NCBI RefSeq assembly: GCF_002999335.1
Contig: NW_020312481.1
Coordinates: forward strand, 174,989-238,988
Direction of reading: 5' to 3'
Source: Cyclospora cayetanensis
Taxonomy: Eukaryota > Apicomplexa > Conoidasida > Eucoccidiorida > Eimeriidae
Length of the DNA: 64,000 bases
Numbering within the stretch: the first letter of the stretch is position 1; each line of letters opens with the position of its first letter. Below the pieces are notes generated by a model, which was not told where the DNA came from, did no database searches, and saw only the letters and a program-made list of their open reading frames with translations. Of the stretch, positions 44,801 to 56,123 are shown piece by piece. Both the position numbers and the translations under genes were made by a program.

Positions 44801-44906
44801 AAAAGCACCACAATGCACACGACGTGATCACAACTTTTAGTCGCCCGAAAACAGTGAGTGGAGGTGTCTTCCAGAGTAAACACCCAGATAATAGATTTAT
44901 AACCAT
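41805..44906 (-). CDS. Multi-pass membrane protein of unknown family, about 556 residues, seven exons
   Basis: Exons on -: 44906-44748, 44645-44556, 44389-43796, 43293-43063, 42805-42550, 42352-42306, 42098-41805. All phases agree and total 557 codons. The first exon encodes a likely membrane helix (VVITSCALWCFSHYFTWL). The next two encode a soluble region: ADADLLLDWMQTLER, then about 198 acidic and polar residues. Membrane helices resume with AAAMVLTFLAIVSLWGIV, IYTFFLLVGILMALAL, IYVWHLGCLVFLCSALAGGY, LLSSLLTAAAAWGIV, CFVCLFLLSLCAVSWV and LLYYFFLFSGSAAFVGLHML, with a short acidic tail ending at TAG. That is about seven helices with a large loop after the first. I do not recognise a transporter, receptor or enzyme signature. 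The first exon joins through a GTCATG donor, which is weak, so the N-terminus is the least certain part. The exon at 42352-42306 is only 47 bases. Confidence 0.66.
43380..43500. repeat. Degenerate CATA/TACA-rich simple sequence in an intron
   Basis: The stretch alternates ATACATGCA, CACATA and TATATA words without a strict period. It lies in the intron between exons 3 and 4 of the membrane-protein gene and explains the spurious frames reading Tyr/Met/His repeats here. Confidence 0.7.
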
Positions 44907-46082
44907 AAAGGGGAAAGCTTCACTGACGGAAAGTGGGCATACTTTGCATGGGCTGATGAGGGCAATGGACGAGCTCAGCTGACCGCTGGTCGGAGGCCAT
45001 AAAGTGTTAGAGATTGTTACGTTGCTTGAATCAACGCATATTGCTTCCTTATAAGCACTGTCTAATATTGATTTTCAAAATTTTAACGTAACGGCAGAAA
45101 ATGCCCTTTAGCGCTTAGAGGAGCGGAGGTACTTTCCGTGCGTAGCGGGGGGTTCGACCAGTGGCGCACTTCAGTATGGCTAGGGCGTGATTATTGCAGC
45201 ACCATCATTTAGCCTCTCTTTCCATGAAACCGAGGGTAAAAGTAGAATTTGTGGTATGATAAACCTCATAACAGCGTCTCTAGACAGCGCAAAGATAATC
45301 TAATATCCTTAACACCAGATCAATACACCTGTTCGTGGTCGTAGAGCCCGTGTTGGTGTTTGTAACCACTACAAAATTCGTCGAACAAAGCACCGTGTTT
45401 ATGACCATGAAATTTTGATGGCCAGTGCCATGGACGCTGCACCGCCAGAAGGCGTATTGATCCACTCCGTAGCGACTAGCGTCGCACTGCCGCCTCGGGG
45501 TCGGTCACCTGAAATGGATGTGTCGAATGGTGGCCATTGTTGTGTCACGCTCAATCAGCCACAAAGATGTGTATTGCTCATTTCATGTCCTATCGCAGTA
45601 GCAGCCACTCATGCTTCTGTGGATCTGCCTGAAATGCATTGTTCTTTGCTGTTCACCTTGCACGTGAAACTGTTGACAGCCCTACGCCACCAACATCTCC
45701 AGCAAAATCCTGGGACGCGTCATCCAAGAATGAAATGTTTGCCCCGGTAAAGTTCTGGCTTAACTGCGAGCGACTGTAAAAGAAAGTCAGACCCCTCCGT
45801 GGGAAGCAGCAAAAGAACGAATGGGTCGAACCCCGTTGCTCCCTCGATTAGCCTTGGTTTGAGCAAAGAGGCAAGCTGTGCAGAAGATACTACCTTGCTG
45901 CAGCAGTGAATGTCTTGATTCAAAGCGGCCCCAACCTAAAAAGGGGCTTGTAGCCCATTTCTAGAGCAAGTTGCATTAGCGCATGTCCGTCGAGGCTCTA
46001 ACCCCCCAATATGGGCGCCACGAGACACGCAATGGAAGCGAACCGATAAAAAGATATGCTTTGGGGCCCTGACACAGTTGTG
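44907..46082. other. Intergenic region, nothing recognised
   Basis: This separates the start of the membrane-protein gene from the 3' end of the signal-peptide protein, both on -. It should hold the promoter of the membrane-protein gene. Frames here are short and motif-free. Confidence 0.35.
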
Positions 46083-48316
46083 CTACATTGTTTTTCTTAG
46101 CGAGATCACTACGCTCTTGAGCTGCCTTGCGGCGTTTAGCGGTGACGAGGGGGGCGGAGGCGAGGGCGTAGCACAGGGGGTGGTTGCGCTTGTAACTGCA
46201 GTCTCACCACGATGGGCCAGAGACTCTATGATTCACAAGAAAGTGCTTCACACACACTGCCTCCGTCACTGCTTCCCTTCCCATTGTTTGAGGTTAGCTG
46301 CACATCGGACAGAGCACCTGCGATTATACACGACTTGACTTTTATTTCCTGACGTTGGCTTCAGGCTCCTTCACGAGAAAAAGACACAGGCTAGTCTTCT
46401 AACAGAGGGAGCGGAAGAAAAACCTATGACAAAACTTCTACGTAATTCGGACTCTGGAGAATCGCCAAAGGACCCTTTCATCTCTTCGCCCTCCCCCCCC
46501 TCCGCGTACCACCTTCCTGACAGGAATGACTCGAGATCCTGCTAGGTCCCTCTGCTGCTATTACTGCTGCACTTACGCAGTTTGTCTTTAAAACTCATGA
46601 TATCGACAACCAGCGGCGTAAGCGTTCGCGGGTCCGGCGTCGGTTCGAAGGGGAGCGATTCGAATGGGATTTTCTCGGCATGTCGCACCAGCTTAGGCCA
46701 CCCGAGACAGCAAACACAGGGAAAACACCAGAAGACAGACGAGGTGAATTTGACAAGCCCTACGGCGGTATGCCTTGAAAGCTCGTATCTCTCCTTTGAG
46801 TATATAAGAGACTGCCGGCCACCCTAAGTATCTCTTGGGTTCATTTCAATCAATCCCTGTGTCAGTCCGCCCACTCCAGTGTGCAGCTACACTGTTTCAT
46901 CCGAAAAAAGATAAAAGGTGTTACAAGACCCGGCAGGAATGCTTCATGGCGGTTTTGGCTGCATGGTCACCTGCTTTGTCTCGTCAAACTTCGCAATTAC
47001 TTCTTCAAATGCCGGCAAGAAAAAATCCTGGAAAGATGCCTTGTCCATCTCCGCCTGCGAAGAAGGCGAGCAATGGCAAGCGAATGAAGGCAACACAGAG
47101 TTTCTTATAGAGCAAGGATGAGAACCCCCGGAGAGCCGCGAAGTACGGGTAGAGAGAGGGTCCAAGGGGTTACCACCAGGAGCATTGGGCAGAGAAAACG
47201 GAGCGGGTTGACTTAAGTGCGGCTTTCATGGAGCGACACAGCACGACAAAGCCACAGGAGCAAAAATTTCCGGGAGGCCTACACAATGCGCACGGCTAAG
47301 TGGGAAGAAGGCACGGCAGTAAGCAGGAAAGACGCTGCAGACCAGGCCGAGGACTGCACAAAGCCCCCCTGTAGAGCCATCACCAGCGCACAGGGGGGTG
47401 TGTGGAGGGCGCTTACCTTGTAGAATTCCTTCAGGCCCTGCAGAACCTTTACGATGAGGTCACTGTCGAGACCCAGCTCCTGCGGCACAAGTACCACCAC
47501 CACGGAAACTGGACGTCATTCGCACACAGCCTCCCTATCCTCAAACGCGTCAACATGCGAAGGGGTGAGTCAAAGTGGTACGCTGAAGGCCTTGATGCTT
47601 GCCTCGTAGAGTTCGCGCATGACCACTAGGGCGTCTCGGCTTAAGAAATTCTTTTTCAAGCCGGCGGCAGTCGCGTATTGCAGTAGGCGGTGCACCTTTT
47701 CGACCTCCAGCTTCAGTAGCTCCACAGCACACACCCCGTGGGGGGCCCCCTCCGGGGCACCTGGGGCCCTTATCTTTTCTTTGAGTTGCTCGCACAAAGC
47801 CTCGGCTGCTGCAGAGCCCTTGGCAGCCATGAGGCCTGCAGCGGCTGCCCCAGGAAGTGCTTCTGCGTTCGTCTTGAGCTCCAGTGGGGAAATCATTCTT
47901 TGATGGGCATCGCAGCCGCGCAAGAGCATGCAAAGGTTTCCGTCGGGCAGTTCAGAGCCTCGATCGTTCAGCAGGGGCTTGTGGCATCTCAGGAATGCGG
48001 CCATTGCCAACACAGTGGCGTCGGTGGCTGTTCGAGAGTCTCCGCAGGAGGCGCTCCCGCCTTCAAGAGGAGCAGCAACTGCAGACAACAGGCCCGTCTG
48101 CGAGGACCGGTAGGGGGTGGGCTGGAAAGTGCTCATGGACATGAGCGATCCCGAGGCAGACGGGAAGGGGGGCTTTGAAATCTGCGAATGGAGGGATGAG
48201 GCCCCCGCAGGGGCCCTCCCGTTACCGGCCTGAATTTGGAAAGTGAGGCCCCCCGAAAAGATGGAACAGGTGGCGACAGCGGCAGCTACCGCCAGCGAGG
48301 ACCAGGGTAGACACAT
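46083..48316 (-). CDS. Unrecognised protein with N-terminal signal peptide, about 362 residues, five exons
   Basis: Exons on -: 48316-47603 (or to 47582), 47479-47417, 47054-46971, 46691-46577, 46195-46083. Phases agree and the sum is 363 codons. The N-terminus MCLPWSSLAVAAAVATCSIF is a good signal peptide, followed by a Ser/Ala/Pro-rich, acid-poor stretch that would suit a bipartite apicoplast targeting leader. The rest is helical: LKLEVEKVHRLLQYATAAGL, LSRDALVVMRELYE, LGLDSDLIVKVLQGLKEFYK, FQDFFLPAFEEVIAKFDETK, then a Pro-rich piece with KIPFESLPFEPTPDP and LVVDIMSFKDKL, and a last exon ending LNAARQLKSVVISLRKTM. I know no family with this order. A plastid or secreted role is inferred only from the leader. 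The first intron has two phase-equivalent donors, GCAAGC at 47602 and GTACCA at 47581; the former resembles the GC donor in the TBC gene. The last exon is the least certain. Confidence 0.62.
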
Positions 48317-49399
48317 TTGCGCTTAGAGGGAAGGAAGGGCGCTTGTGGCGAGGGCAGTCTCTGCCTCTATCTGTCTGAAGGGGGCGGAGGCGGGAGCTGA
48401 GTCGCCTTTTCAGGGCTTCGTGGGAACACACAGCACCGTTTTCTGTCCGTTTGAAGGTTCGTTGCTTGCTTGCAAGGTACACTTCAGGCCTACCCTTCGC
48501 TCGGGCTGCTGCAACCTCCAGGGACCGGTGTCTGGCAGGAAACTGTGGCAGAGACAGCCGATGAAGGGACACAGAAGGGAGGGTAGGGGGTCGGAAGCGA
48601 TGTAACTACCAGTTCCGAGACGCAACACACACACACAGAGAGGGCCACATCGAGAGAGCGACGGCCGAGAGGAACTTGAACACGGGGCTTGACTCGCAGG
48701 GAGACACGCAGGCACTATGGGAGAAACGAAACCGAATGTGCTGCTGCCCTCACGCCCACAGAGCCTTATGGACACGCCAAATTCAGAATTAAACCAAACG
48801 CTGTCTGCTGGAATGCGCCAGAAGTTGCTGATGAGCCGACAACCGGATGCTGGCTGGGACAGCTTGCTAGGCTCCTCAGCAGCAAGCAGCAGCAGCAAAG
48901 CAGCAGCAGCCAAACAGCCCCGAAAAGTGATGCGGGAGGCATTAGCAGCTGCTCCGCAGTATCTTGGCAATTTCTGAGTGGCGATTCTTGCCAGAAGGAT
49001 GATTCGCTGCAATTCGAGGCGCACAAGAGGATTGGAATGCGCCGCTTCCTACTATGGCTGCCACGGTTCTCCGCCCTCGAAAGGCACAGCGGCAGTGTTC
49101 GTCTGTACAGATTCGATCTTGAATTGGCACTACGGCAAACCTGCTCATTTGCTGGCAGCAGGCCAGGGGTCCAAACCCATTCGCAGTCTTAGACACTGCG
49201 CCAACAGTAGCAAGTCCCCTGTGTGTGGCAGACGGCACTCTTCGGCGCGCACTAGAGCTGCAGGTGTCTGTTTCACGGAACGAACAACGAATAACTGCTC
49301 CGCAACAACTGCTCCCCTTTAGTATTTGCAAAAGGACGAGGAAGGCCAGGAGCTGCAGGGGACAGCCGTACGGCAAAGCGGTCCCTTTGTTTCGCCAAA
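48317..49399. promoter_or_regulatory. Divergent promoter region between the signal-peptide protein and WBP11-like genes
   Basis: The 1.08-kb gap between outward-facing starts must carry both promoters. An AGC/CAG run lies at 48878-48912, and an 86-codon ATG frame on + (48717-48977) crosses it. That frame may be an upstream or chance frame, since its composition is the repeat plus Ser/Ala/Gln filler. A (CA)n run lies at 48626-48640. Confidence 0.4.
48878..48912. repeat. AGC/CAG trinucleotide run
   Basis: Imperfect AGC units cluster here in the divergent intergenic region. Similar CAG/CTG runs are common in coccidian genomes and in this window also occur near 12965, 37105-37150 and 50830. Confidence 0.8.
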
Positions 49400-52300
49400 A
49401 TGTTGAACCCCAGTAAGAAGTTCATTGGGGTGGAGACCCTCAAGAGCTACAACCCCTCGACAGCGCACCGCAGGAAAGAGAGAGATGCCGAAAAGAAAAA
49501 GGTCGGTTGGCTCTTAAACCCACTGCTCGACCATTTACTATCTCTTCTCTTCCACTCCTCCCATCGTGCTGTCATTGTGCCTCTTCCTGCCCTCAGCCTA
49601 CGAGGCTCTTTCCTCTGTGCCCCTGTTTCTCCTTTAAAACTATTTTCGGTCTGTTTTTCGAGAGGCGCTGTGTGGCCAGCGCCTCTAAAAGCCCGTGAGC
49701 AGCTTTGTGGCTTTCCGTAGGAGTTGGTCGAACTCCGTTTCTGTGGATGTTTTGCGGGCGTGTTGTAGAATAAAGCTGAGCGGAAGATTACGCGCGAGCA
49801 GGCGCTGCTGAAAAAGAACCCTGTGGCCATCAAAGAGGAGCTCGATAAGCTGGAGGCGTTGGGTACGGAAGGCCTTATTATGTGCACGGTTTGCTGTATC
49901 TCTTCTCTGCGGCTTTTCTCCATGGCTGCGTGGGGTTGGGTCTCGCCCATGATCGTCGAGAGTAGCCTCAGAATCGCCGCTGCCTTCCTGCTGGCTTTCT
50001 CCTGCTCCCCCTCGCGCACCCCTTTGCATGCGTCAGTGGTTTCGTCTGCGGGGCTTCTGTTACGCAGCCAAGGCAGGCCAACCCATGAGCGACGGGCGTA
50101 CAAGGCGTCTGCAGAAGCTTCAGCAGCTGTGGGCGCAGGTTGTGAGCTCCGTTGAGGCGGAGCGCCGTGTGCAAACGGCTGATGTCTCTTCCATCGCATC
50201 CGGTGATACTCGCTCCTCTTCCTCCACCACTCTCCCCTACGCCAAGTGTCTGCAGCAGAGGCTCTCCCATGGTGAAAGAATCCCAGACGAAGAGGAGCGA
50301 CGATACTACTGCCCAGAACTGTGCAATACTGGCATATTTAGACGTAAGTCGTATACGGCTGGCCTTCGTATACAGAAATGGATGAATGGATGGATGTGTA
50401 TGTGTGTGAATATACGCATTCCTGCATCTCCCGAAATTCTGTGTAGCATTTTTCTCTTCTATGAGCCTATATCTCCCCCACTTTTTCTCCTCACTCTAAA
50501 GGGCTCTTCAGCTTGTGGCCAATATGTCGTTGTTGCTCCATCTCTTCACTCCGGCATGTGGTGCGCCTGTTTGCCCACTGTCAATGCATCTTGCTTTGGG
50601 CACTGTGCACAGACCCTGATGGCTCCATTCGGCCGTATCCGCCCCTCGTTGCCAATGACAAGTATGAGCAAAGAAGAAGATGTAAGTATCGGGGTATTTC
50701 TTAAAGCGCGGGAGGGTAGAGGGGGAGGGGAGGCGGGCTGGAGCCCCCTCTTGCATGCATATGTAGCTTCCAGTTGCTTAGTAGGGCGCTCAGCTTGCGT
50801 CTGCTTCATTAACTCAGAGAAGCCTGCTCACTCGGAGTGCTATTGTTGCTGCTGCGTGTGTGGGTGCTTGCGGGGGGCTGCCGCTTTGCTTTGCAGTTGT
50901 AGAAAGTCAGCAGCGGTTGAACAGGGGTAGGAGAGCACCTTCAAAGGACTCCGATATGAGCAGCGACTCAGGAAGTGATGACGAGACACCCGGCGCTGCC
51001 GAAGCAGCAGCGAACGGCAGCAGCAGCAAGAGCTCGGCCCCTCCAGTTGCTGAAACAGCCGAAGCAGCAGAGGACTTTCTGGCTTCCATCCCCCTGCCGT
51101 CAGAACCCCCCCCAGTAGATGCCGCAGCCGCACCGACCGCTCCGTGAGGCGCTTACCCTTGATGTTGCTGTGTTACTGCTGCCGGTTTGGCTGTTGAGTT
51201 GCTGCAGCTGCAGAAGCGACCAGGGCATCTCCAGGGGCGAAAAGGGCTGCGACAAAATCTCAGCGTTGGCCGTTGCGGGGCACTCGCTGATCGCCTGCTT
51301 CCTCCGTTTTGTGTGTGCTCGAGCAGCGCTGCCACTCAGCAACAGCATTTGTCACCGTCTGTTCCCTTCTTCACGGCTCCCTTCCCCGTAGCTCCCGTTG
51401 CGCCATGCACCGCTGCAGGAGCACCGCAGCCATCAGGCGGCCCTTATAATGGAGTAAGAGGCTTTAAAGGGCGCCGCGTGGCTGGAACTAGGGGGAAATT
51501 TTGGCTACACTTTTTGAGTTGTGTGTGCCATCCTTGCGCAAGGAACATGCTCCTCGTCTCCTCTGTATCGTTCCGTGCTGCTGATCCTGCTTGTGCAATG
51601 ACTGTGTCCCTCCGCGGGCTGATTGCTGTGCTGTTTCTAGGGCTCCCAGAGACCACCTGCCTTCTTGCCCCCCGGATTCACTGTAAGGCTGCACAGACAC
51701 TCGATGTCGTAGCTTTCTTGCGTGCTGCCCACAGAGCGGCAGGGAGATGGAGCGCGGTGTACAGGGGCCTTGGTGCGACTTTTTGGCAAGGAGTTCACGA
51801 ATTCTTAGTGCCTGTTGGGTGCTTGCCCTGGCTAGCAATTTCTGTGTATTCGCCCCGTCCGTGTGTGTGTGGTTGCTCTTCTGTGGGGTGTGGACTGCTC
51901 AGCCCCAATTCGGTGTCCCAATGCCTCCATCGCAGCTTGTCGCGCACATGCAACACCAGATGCAGCAACAGCACCTGCAGCAGCAGACTTCTCCTGCTGC
52001 CGCTGTACCGCACACCGTGGAAAAAAGGCTTCCCCCGCAGCGGGCACCCCAGCCCCCCCCGAAAAAGCAGCATACTATGGGCAGGCCCGCAGACACTGGC
52101 GACCTCAAGGCTGCAATCTCCTTCGTCCCAACGCACTTGAGGTGAGCAAGCACGGTTTGCCCGTCCGATGCGCCTTGTGGTAGCTGGCAAGCCTCTGGGA
52201 TGCGACGCTCACAGAGCCGTGCCGAGAACTCTCACACATGAGCGCGTGCAAATTACGGGCTCCTGACGCTGCGCGACTCTGTGCCGCTGGACTCTTAAGG

Positions 52301-52792
52301 CTTCCTCATTTAGCCCCATCGTTGTGCGTGTCAGGACAAAGAAGCTTCCAGCGACAGCAAAAACTCAGGAAGGCCCCTCCATCTCCCGGGTTTCTGCATA
52401 CTCCATGGGCACTGCAGCGCTTGGCCGACAAGTGGGCGGAGCAAAGGCGCCTGCTGCTGGAGAGGCCGTTTCTGGTCTCGCGCGCTTCTTGGGGGAGGCG
52501 AAGAAGCAGCAGGAGGGGGCTGGCGGGGCACCTAAACAAGCTGGACCCGCCGATTTGGATAGAGTGAGTTGGGAGGCAACCAGGGTTAAGGCACTTCTCT
52601 GGCGCTGTAATAAGAAACAGACTAGTCGTGGAATTTCTCGTAAAGCCATCGTTCTTGTGGGTCTGGCCTTCAAAGTGCCGGCGTGCGGACCAGCGTTGTC
52701 TGTGAGGTAACGGCAGCCCTAGTGCGGGGTGTCTCCCATTGAAAACTGTGCAGGCGTTTGACGAGTTTCTCAAGGAGGTCGGGGCTGCCTAA
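49400..52792 (+). CDS. WBP11-like (Npw38-binding) splicing factor, 473 residues, nine exons
   Basis: Exons: 49400-49501, 49769-49862, 50068-50343, 50613-50681, 50897-51143, 51327-51453, 51903-52141, 52335-52563, 52754-52792. Every phase agrees and the sum is 474 codons. The N-terminus matches the WBP11 domain: SYNPSTAHRRKERDAEKKK, a basic Lys/Arg stretch, LLKKNPVAIKEELDKLEALG, then LQKLQQLWAQ. Further on is the family's SIPLP motif (DFLASIPLPSEPPP), followed by Gln- and Pro-rich sequence typical of the PGR region. Near the C-terminus are AISFVPTHLR, equivalent to the human RFVPTALR, and a final AFDEFLKEVGAA corresponding to the last helix in animal WBP11. Animal WBP11 binds WW-domain PQBP1/Npw38 through proline motifs and works in pre-mRNA splicing with protein phosphatase 1. 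The acceptor of exon 8 could instead lie about 20 bases earlier. Several introns contain pyrimidine-rich tracts. Confidence 0.88.
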
Positions 52793-54284
52793 CTGTGCGC
52801 CCTTTGAAGGAAGAGGACATAAGCGGGTCGCAGGCTCTTGCGTCCCCGCGTGCACCCGTATCTTCCTCTCTCGCTCTGTTCTACCCACCAGGAGAGCGAG
52901 CTGTAGCAGTAACGTAACAGCTTGCAGTGGGAACCTTGGGCTTTTGTTACAGCTCAGGCTCCGCACTGGAGTATTTCAGGGCTGGAGAGCCTGTTGCAAG
53001 GGTGGCAAGACCTGATGGCAGGTCGTCACGAGGCTGGTGTATGCTCTGAGGGACGCAACGTAGTTAAGTAGATAATAGATGACGACGCAACATTGTGGTT
53101 CTTGTTTGCCTAGGAAATGTTTTCCGATACTGCCCAACGGGACACCGCTCTGGGGATTGTAGACGAGTTCCCAGCTGACCTTATTTCCCTCTTCCCCAAT
53201 TACCTACCATGTAGAAGTCGTTTTGTAGCCCTGCAGTGGAGGGAGCGCGCAATGACAGCACGCTTGAGGTGTGTATCTTGTAGTGTGGCTGGCTTTTTGA
53301 TCATATGTGTTTATTGGTAGCGCATGTGGGCCTTCCCGAGGGGCCATTGGATTCCGCCTTTTGCCGGTCTAAGATTAACTCTTTTCGCGCATATGGCAAC
53401 AATGTTACAATCTGTTTGTTTTTCCTTGCCTTCGGCAATTGAGCACGACGGGATGCGGGCGCCATTGTACAGCAGTTATCTTGGGGAAGGCACTTTGATG
53501 CATCTCGTAGCACTGCACCACGGCTTGACGACAGAGAGCCGTTGTGCAGGCAGTCCTCTTTGAAATGCGTGGCAACATGTTACTACCCTTATGTAGGGTC
53601 AAGTGTAACTTTGCGCCTCTCGGGAACGCATACTCACGGAATCCGATTCAGGGTGCCTCAACGGGACTCGGACAAATCTCCGCTGGGTGGACCTGCCAAG
53701 CCAGCGCCAGCCAGTAATAAAGGGGGCATAGAAACCCAACCTGGGGAGACAGCAGAGTGAGGGCAGCTCTCATGAGTAGAAGGGATTAATAGAGGACGCG
53801 AGCCCCACATTTTCAGGCTCCAGGAGGTGCATGGATGTAAGCCTACTTCGCTAGGACAGAGGTATTGCAGAGTCTCAGAGGTGATGAGAGTACCATCTAC
53901 AAGCGTGTGGGTGGCTGCGCAAAATGCGTAAAAAAATTGATGCGCTTTATAGTGCTGTGCAAACCTCCAGGCATGGCTGGCTGTAAAATGATCGACTTAC
54001 GATGTGCCTCGCCGTTCTTCGAGTTTAGCTGCGAGTGGTCAGCCTGAGCCACACCGTCAGGAAGGCGGCTAAGATGGCATTCCTGCCGACAAGAAAGGGA
54101 AAAGAGAGTTGATAACGAGATTCGGCACATCTGCTTTGCTTGTAGCCAACGCGTCCTCGCAGGAGACATATAGGCCCAGACCCTCTAAAGGCAAAAAGCT
54201 AGTCTCCCACCGGAACAACTTTCTTCTTCCCCTTATCCCACCCTTCAGAGTTCCCCACATGACGGAAAAAGGAAATCTACGGTG

Positions 54285-54430
54285 CGCGTAGCTGCCCCCT
54301 CTAAGCACTCCGAGCACTCACATCTAGTTCAATAATTGCGTCTAGCGCTGACGCACACCACTGATTTTTCTAAAATTAGACTAACACTACTCGGCAATAA
54401 ACAAGATGGGCGAACGGACAGATTGATCAA
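54285..54430 (+). repeat. Diverged direct repeat, copy 1
   Basis: The word CCCCCT(C)TAAGCACTCC is followed by AGCA(C/T)TCAC, then about 92 bases later by a block containing AATA, GGCGA and AACGGACAGA. The same order and spacing recurs at 54869-55015 with many substitutions. Confidence 0.55.
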
Positions 54431-54868
54431 CCAGTTATTCAACGCATATTTGTAAGATATAATTAATGCAGTAGAAAGTGTTTGGTTATAAGCGTAACCT
54501 ACTCGGATACATTCAACAGCTAGGCGGTCTGCGTAAGTGTAGCAGCTTTAACAACATGCAAACGCTTTTTAGTGCACACTTCATCAATACAATAATTTGT
54601 GGAAATTTGAATACGTGTAGTCCTTCTACATATATAATGCCCTTCTCATACGACGTTGATGGCCACATAAGTGGACCTGGGCGGAATGCATTGACACCGG
54701 GTAGTAACATGTTTCCTATGGAACTAATGTGCATTTTCTAGAGAGGGCTGTGAGATTCGAAGGTCTGTTTATAAACCCTTTTAATTCTATACTCAATGCA
54801 AATGAAACAAAAAGCTGGTGACTGTTTCGGGGAAAACCTCGCATTGTCTCAGGTCTGGACAGCTAGAG

Positions 54869-55015
54869 TGCGCATGATTGCACCCCCTAAGCACTCCTAG
54901 CATTCACTAGTAGTTTCACATCGCACTTTGTGCACCGGCACACAGCACTGAGTGTGCTTGTATTGATCTAACATCAATCTACAACGAATAGGCGACACGA
55001 ACAGAAAGACCAATT
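54869..55015 (+). repeat. Diverged direct repeat, copy 2
   Basis: This is partner to the block at 54285-54430. It shares CCCCCTAAGCACTCC at its head and GAATAGGCGA...AACAGAAAGA about 95 bases later. Identity is partial, so it is an old duplication or two copies of a dispersed repeat. Confidence 0.55.
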
Positions 55016-56123
55016 ACACAAATTTCCACCAATTCTTAGATGAACATAACTAGCGTGGTACAAACTGTTTAGGTGTAAACTAACACCTAACCCGCTACAC
55101 GCTTCATGCGAAGCCGAAGTTCTCAGAAGGAACCCCTCGACTGAAAACTCATGCTGCAGTGACAGCATGGACAAGGTTACCGTCGCTCAAAGCGATGCGT
55201 CTAATAGGGGGCTCTAAAGTGCACTTATGCTCAATGGCGAGCAACGGGTGGATACACTGCCCGAAGTAGGGTTAATCAAGAGCTCAAGTGTGTGCACATG
55301 GTGACGGGGACACAGAGCTGATGGGCGGCACACACAAAGGCATTGGGTAGGCATGCAGTGCAACAAATTCTATTGAATGAGTCACTGGTCCTTCCAAAGG
55401 TTCCCGGTGGCCCGGGTGGCAATACACGGTCTGACGGAGCGCTGAGGTAAATATAAAAGTGCATTTAATCACTACATACGTGCGTTTATGTACGAATGCC
55501 ATTTTCTTGCTCCTTACATGGTGAAGCAGGGGGTGTTGGGCACTGTGGGGGCCCTTCCCGTAGTGGGGGCCCTGGCATCGGCACATGCATGTCTCTGTTT
55601 TGTGTCTGATTCCCCACAGTCTTGATTATAACTATACAGAATCAAGAAATAGTAGATTTGGAGGTCTCGCGAGTGTTCTGCCTGTTGCCGTTACAGTTGT
55701 TCTTCCCCTCTCGAGATTCATTCCGTTACCCTCCACTCGTATCCCGTTCATCCCATCGGGATATTCGTAGGGACACAGCGGCAGTAGGAGTAGCATCGAA
55801 CACTCAGTTATTGTACTGCTTAGCTGCTGGGCTTTTAAGGCTGGTCAGTCGCAGCCCGCAGTTCATGGGCAGGACGGAACAATCCAGAGACGCTCCCGTA
55901 ATTGCGTTTCCACCTTCAAGCAATTCCTCAACCCTTATTCCTCTCTGTGGCCTTATCGTGGGGCTATACTGCTCTTTCGCCCTACCATACCACCAAGGGC
56001 TCTGCCACCGTTGGCTTCTGGAGGGTTCTTCCGCCTACTGCTAGTCGAGCAGTCAAGGGAGACTGTTCTCTGTATCATATTTCCCCCCTTTCCCCTTCGC
56101 TCTTCCTGTTTTTTGCCACAAAG

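Larger units (their letters stand above)
52793..56123. other. Intergenic region of 3.3 kb with a diverged duplicated block
   Basis: No coding frame is supported. A weak frame near 53117-53275 follows an acceptor-like CCTAG but leads nowhere. Two related blocks about 590 bases apart (54285-54430 and 54869-55015) are described separately. Confidence 0.4.

Noticed and set aside
45810..45870. A tRNA-like GGGTTCGACCC on the minus strand
   Set aside because: The element does not make a proper five-base T-stem and no other arms can be built.
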